Of a stretch of DNA of 23,002 nucleotides, positions 22,918 to 23,002 are shown piece by piece. Location of the stretch: NCBI RefSeq assembly GCF_000428145.1, contig NZ_ATZJ01000052.1, forward strand, positions 1-23,002, in the 5' to 3' direction. Origin of the DNA: Chitinilyticum litopenaei DSM 21440 (GTDB taxonomy: Bacteria; Pseudomonadota; Gammaproteobacteria; Burkholderiales; Chitinibacteraceae). Both the position numbers and the translations under genes were made by a program. Numbering within the stretch: position 1 is the first letter of the stretch; each line of letters begins with the position of its first letter. The notes under the pieces were generated by a model. That model searched no databases. It was not told the DNA's origin and saw nothing but the letters and a program-made list of their open reading frames with translations.

Positions 22918-22951
22918 AGCAAAAAGCTCCGTCAGGAGCTTTTTGCTTTTG
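22918..22951 (+). terminator. Strong Rho-independent terminator
   Basis: AGCAAAAAGCTCC-GTCA-GGAGCTTTTTGCT then TTTTG: a 13-bp perfect stem, 4-base loop. Because the stem itself carries A-runs on the left, it can work in both directions. The last ~50 bp of the window hold nothing that I can support. Confidence 0.9.
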
Positions 22952-23002
22952 TAACATAGTGCCCCTTTAAACCGCGCTGCATCCCGACAGATCAGCCTCC
23001 TC

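Overview
The window is GC-rich, densely coded chromosomal DNA from an aerobic, ubiquinone-making proteobacterium. Genes for UbiC, UbiA and UbiH, a BioF-BioH pair, a chemoreceptor, a periplasmic ecotin and short leaders point to a betaproteobacterium. The 20-bp ATTCCC-N8-GGGAAT palindromes resemble the dRS3 repeats of Neisseria, so Neisseriales is my best guess, but this rests on composition and recalled family knowledge, not on a search. The canonical Neisseriaceae DNA-uptake word was not noticed while reading.

Layout, left to right. 1-410: 3' end of an IS110-type transposase gene and a decayed palindromic repeat. 411-2435 (minus): bioF-bioH, two biotin-synthesis steps. 2638-5457 (plus): ubiC, a secreted TPR protein and ubiA, so the usual ubiC-ubiA pair is split by a repeat protein. 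5470-7089 (minus): a methyl-accepting chemotaxis protein, divergent from a membrane protein of unknown function (7223-8074). 8172-8900: YebC/TACO1-family protein. 9040-12326: tight three-gene operon of a CHASE2 adenylate cyclase, a secreted SH3-domain protein and a secreted M48 metalloprotease. 12495-13841: pepP. 13842-14332: noncoding, with two long inverted repeats. 14333-15473: folE followed at once by a BLUF blue-light sensor. 15526-17882: ubiH overlapping an ATPase gene with recombination/ABC-type motifs. 18062-18565 (minus): a stand-alone GAF protein. 18936-19406: ecotin. 19407-19910: noncoding, with a 232-bp nested palindrome. 19911-21453: an SDR oxidoreductase and a membrane-protein gene broken by a roughly 265-bp MITE-like element. 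21479-22381: AraC-family regulator. 22556-22870: small unknown gene with a near-consensus promoter and a strong terminator.

Two themes stand out. First, the noncoding DNA is unusually rich in palindromic repeats of several unrelated types: dRS3/REPIN-like, GGATGGGTTGAGC-type, GTGGGAGCG REP-type, CTCTGTG-type, and a double-hairpin MITE that has interrupted a gene. A heptamer, CATACCC, recurs in intergenic DNA, mostly on one strand. Second, several gene neighbourhoods suggest functional links: folE-BLUF (light and pterins), CHASE2 cyclase-SH3-M48 (envelope sensing and proteolysis), ubiC-TPR-ubiA and ubiH-ATPase.
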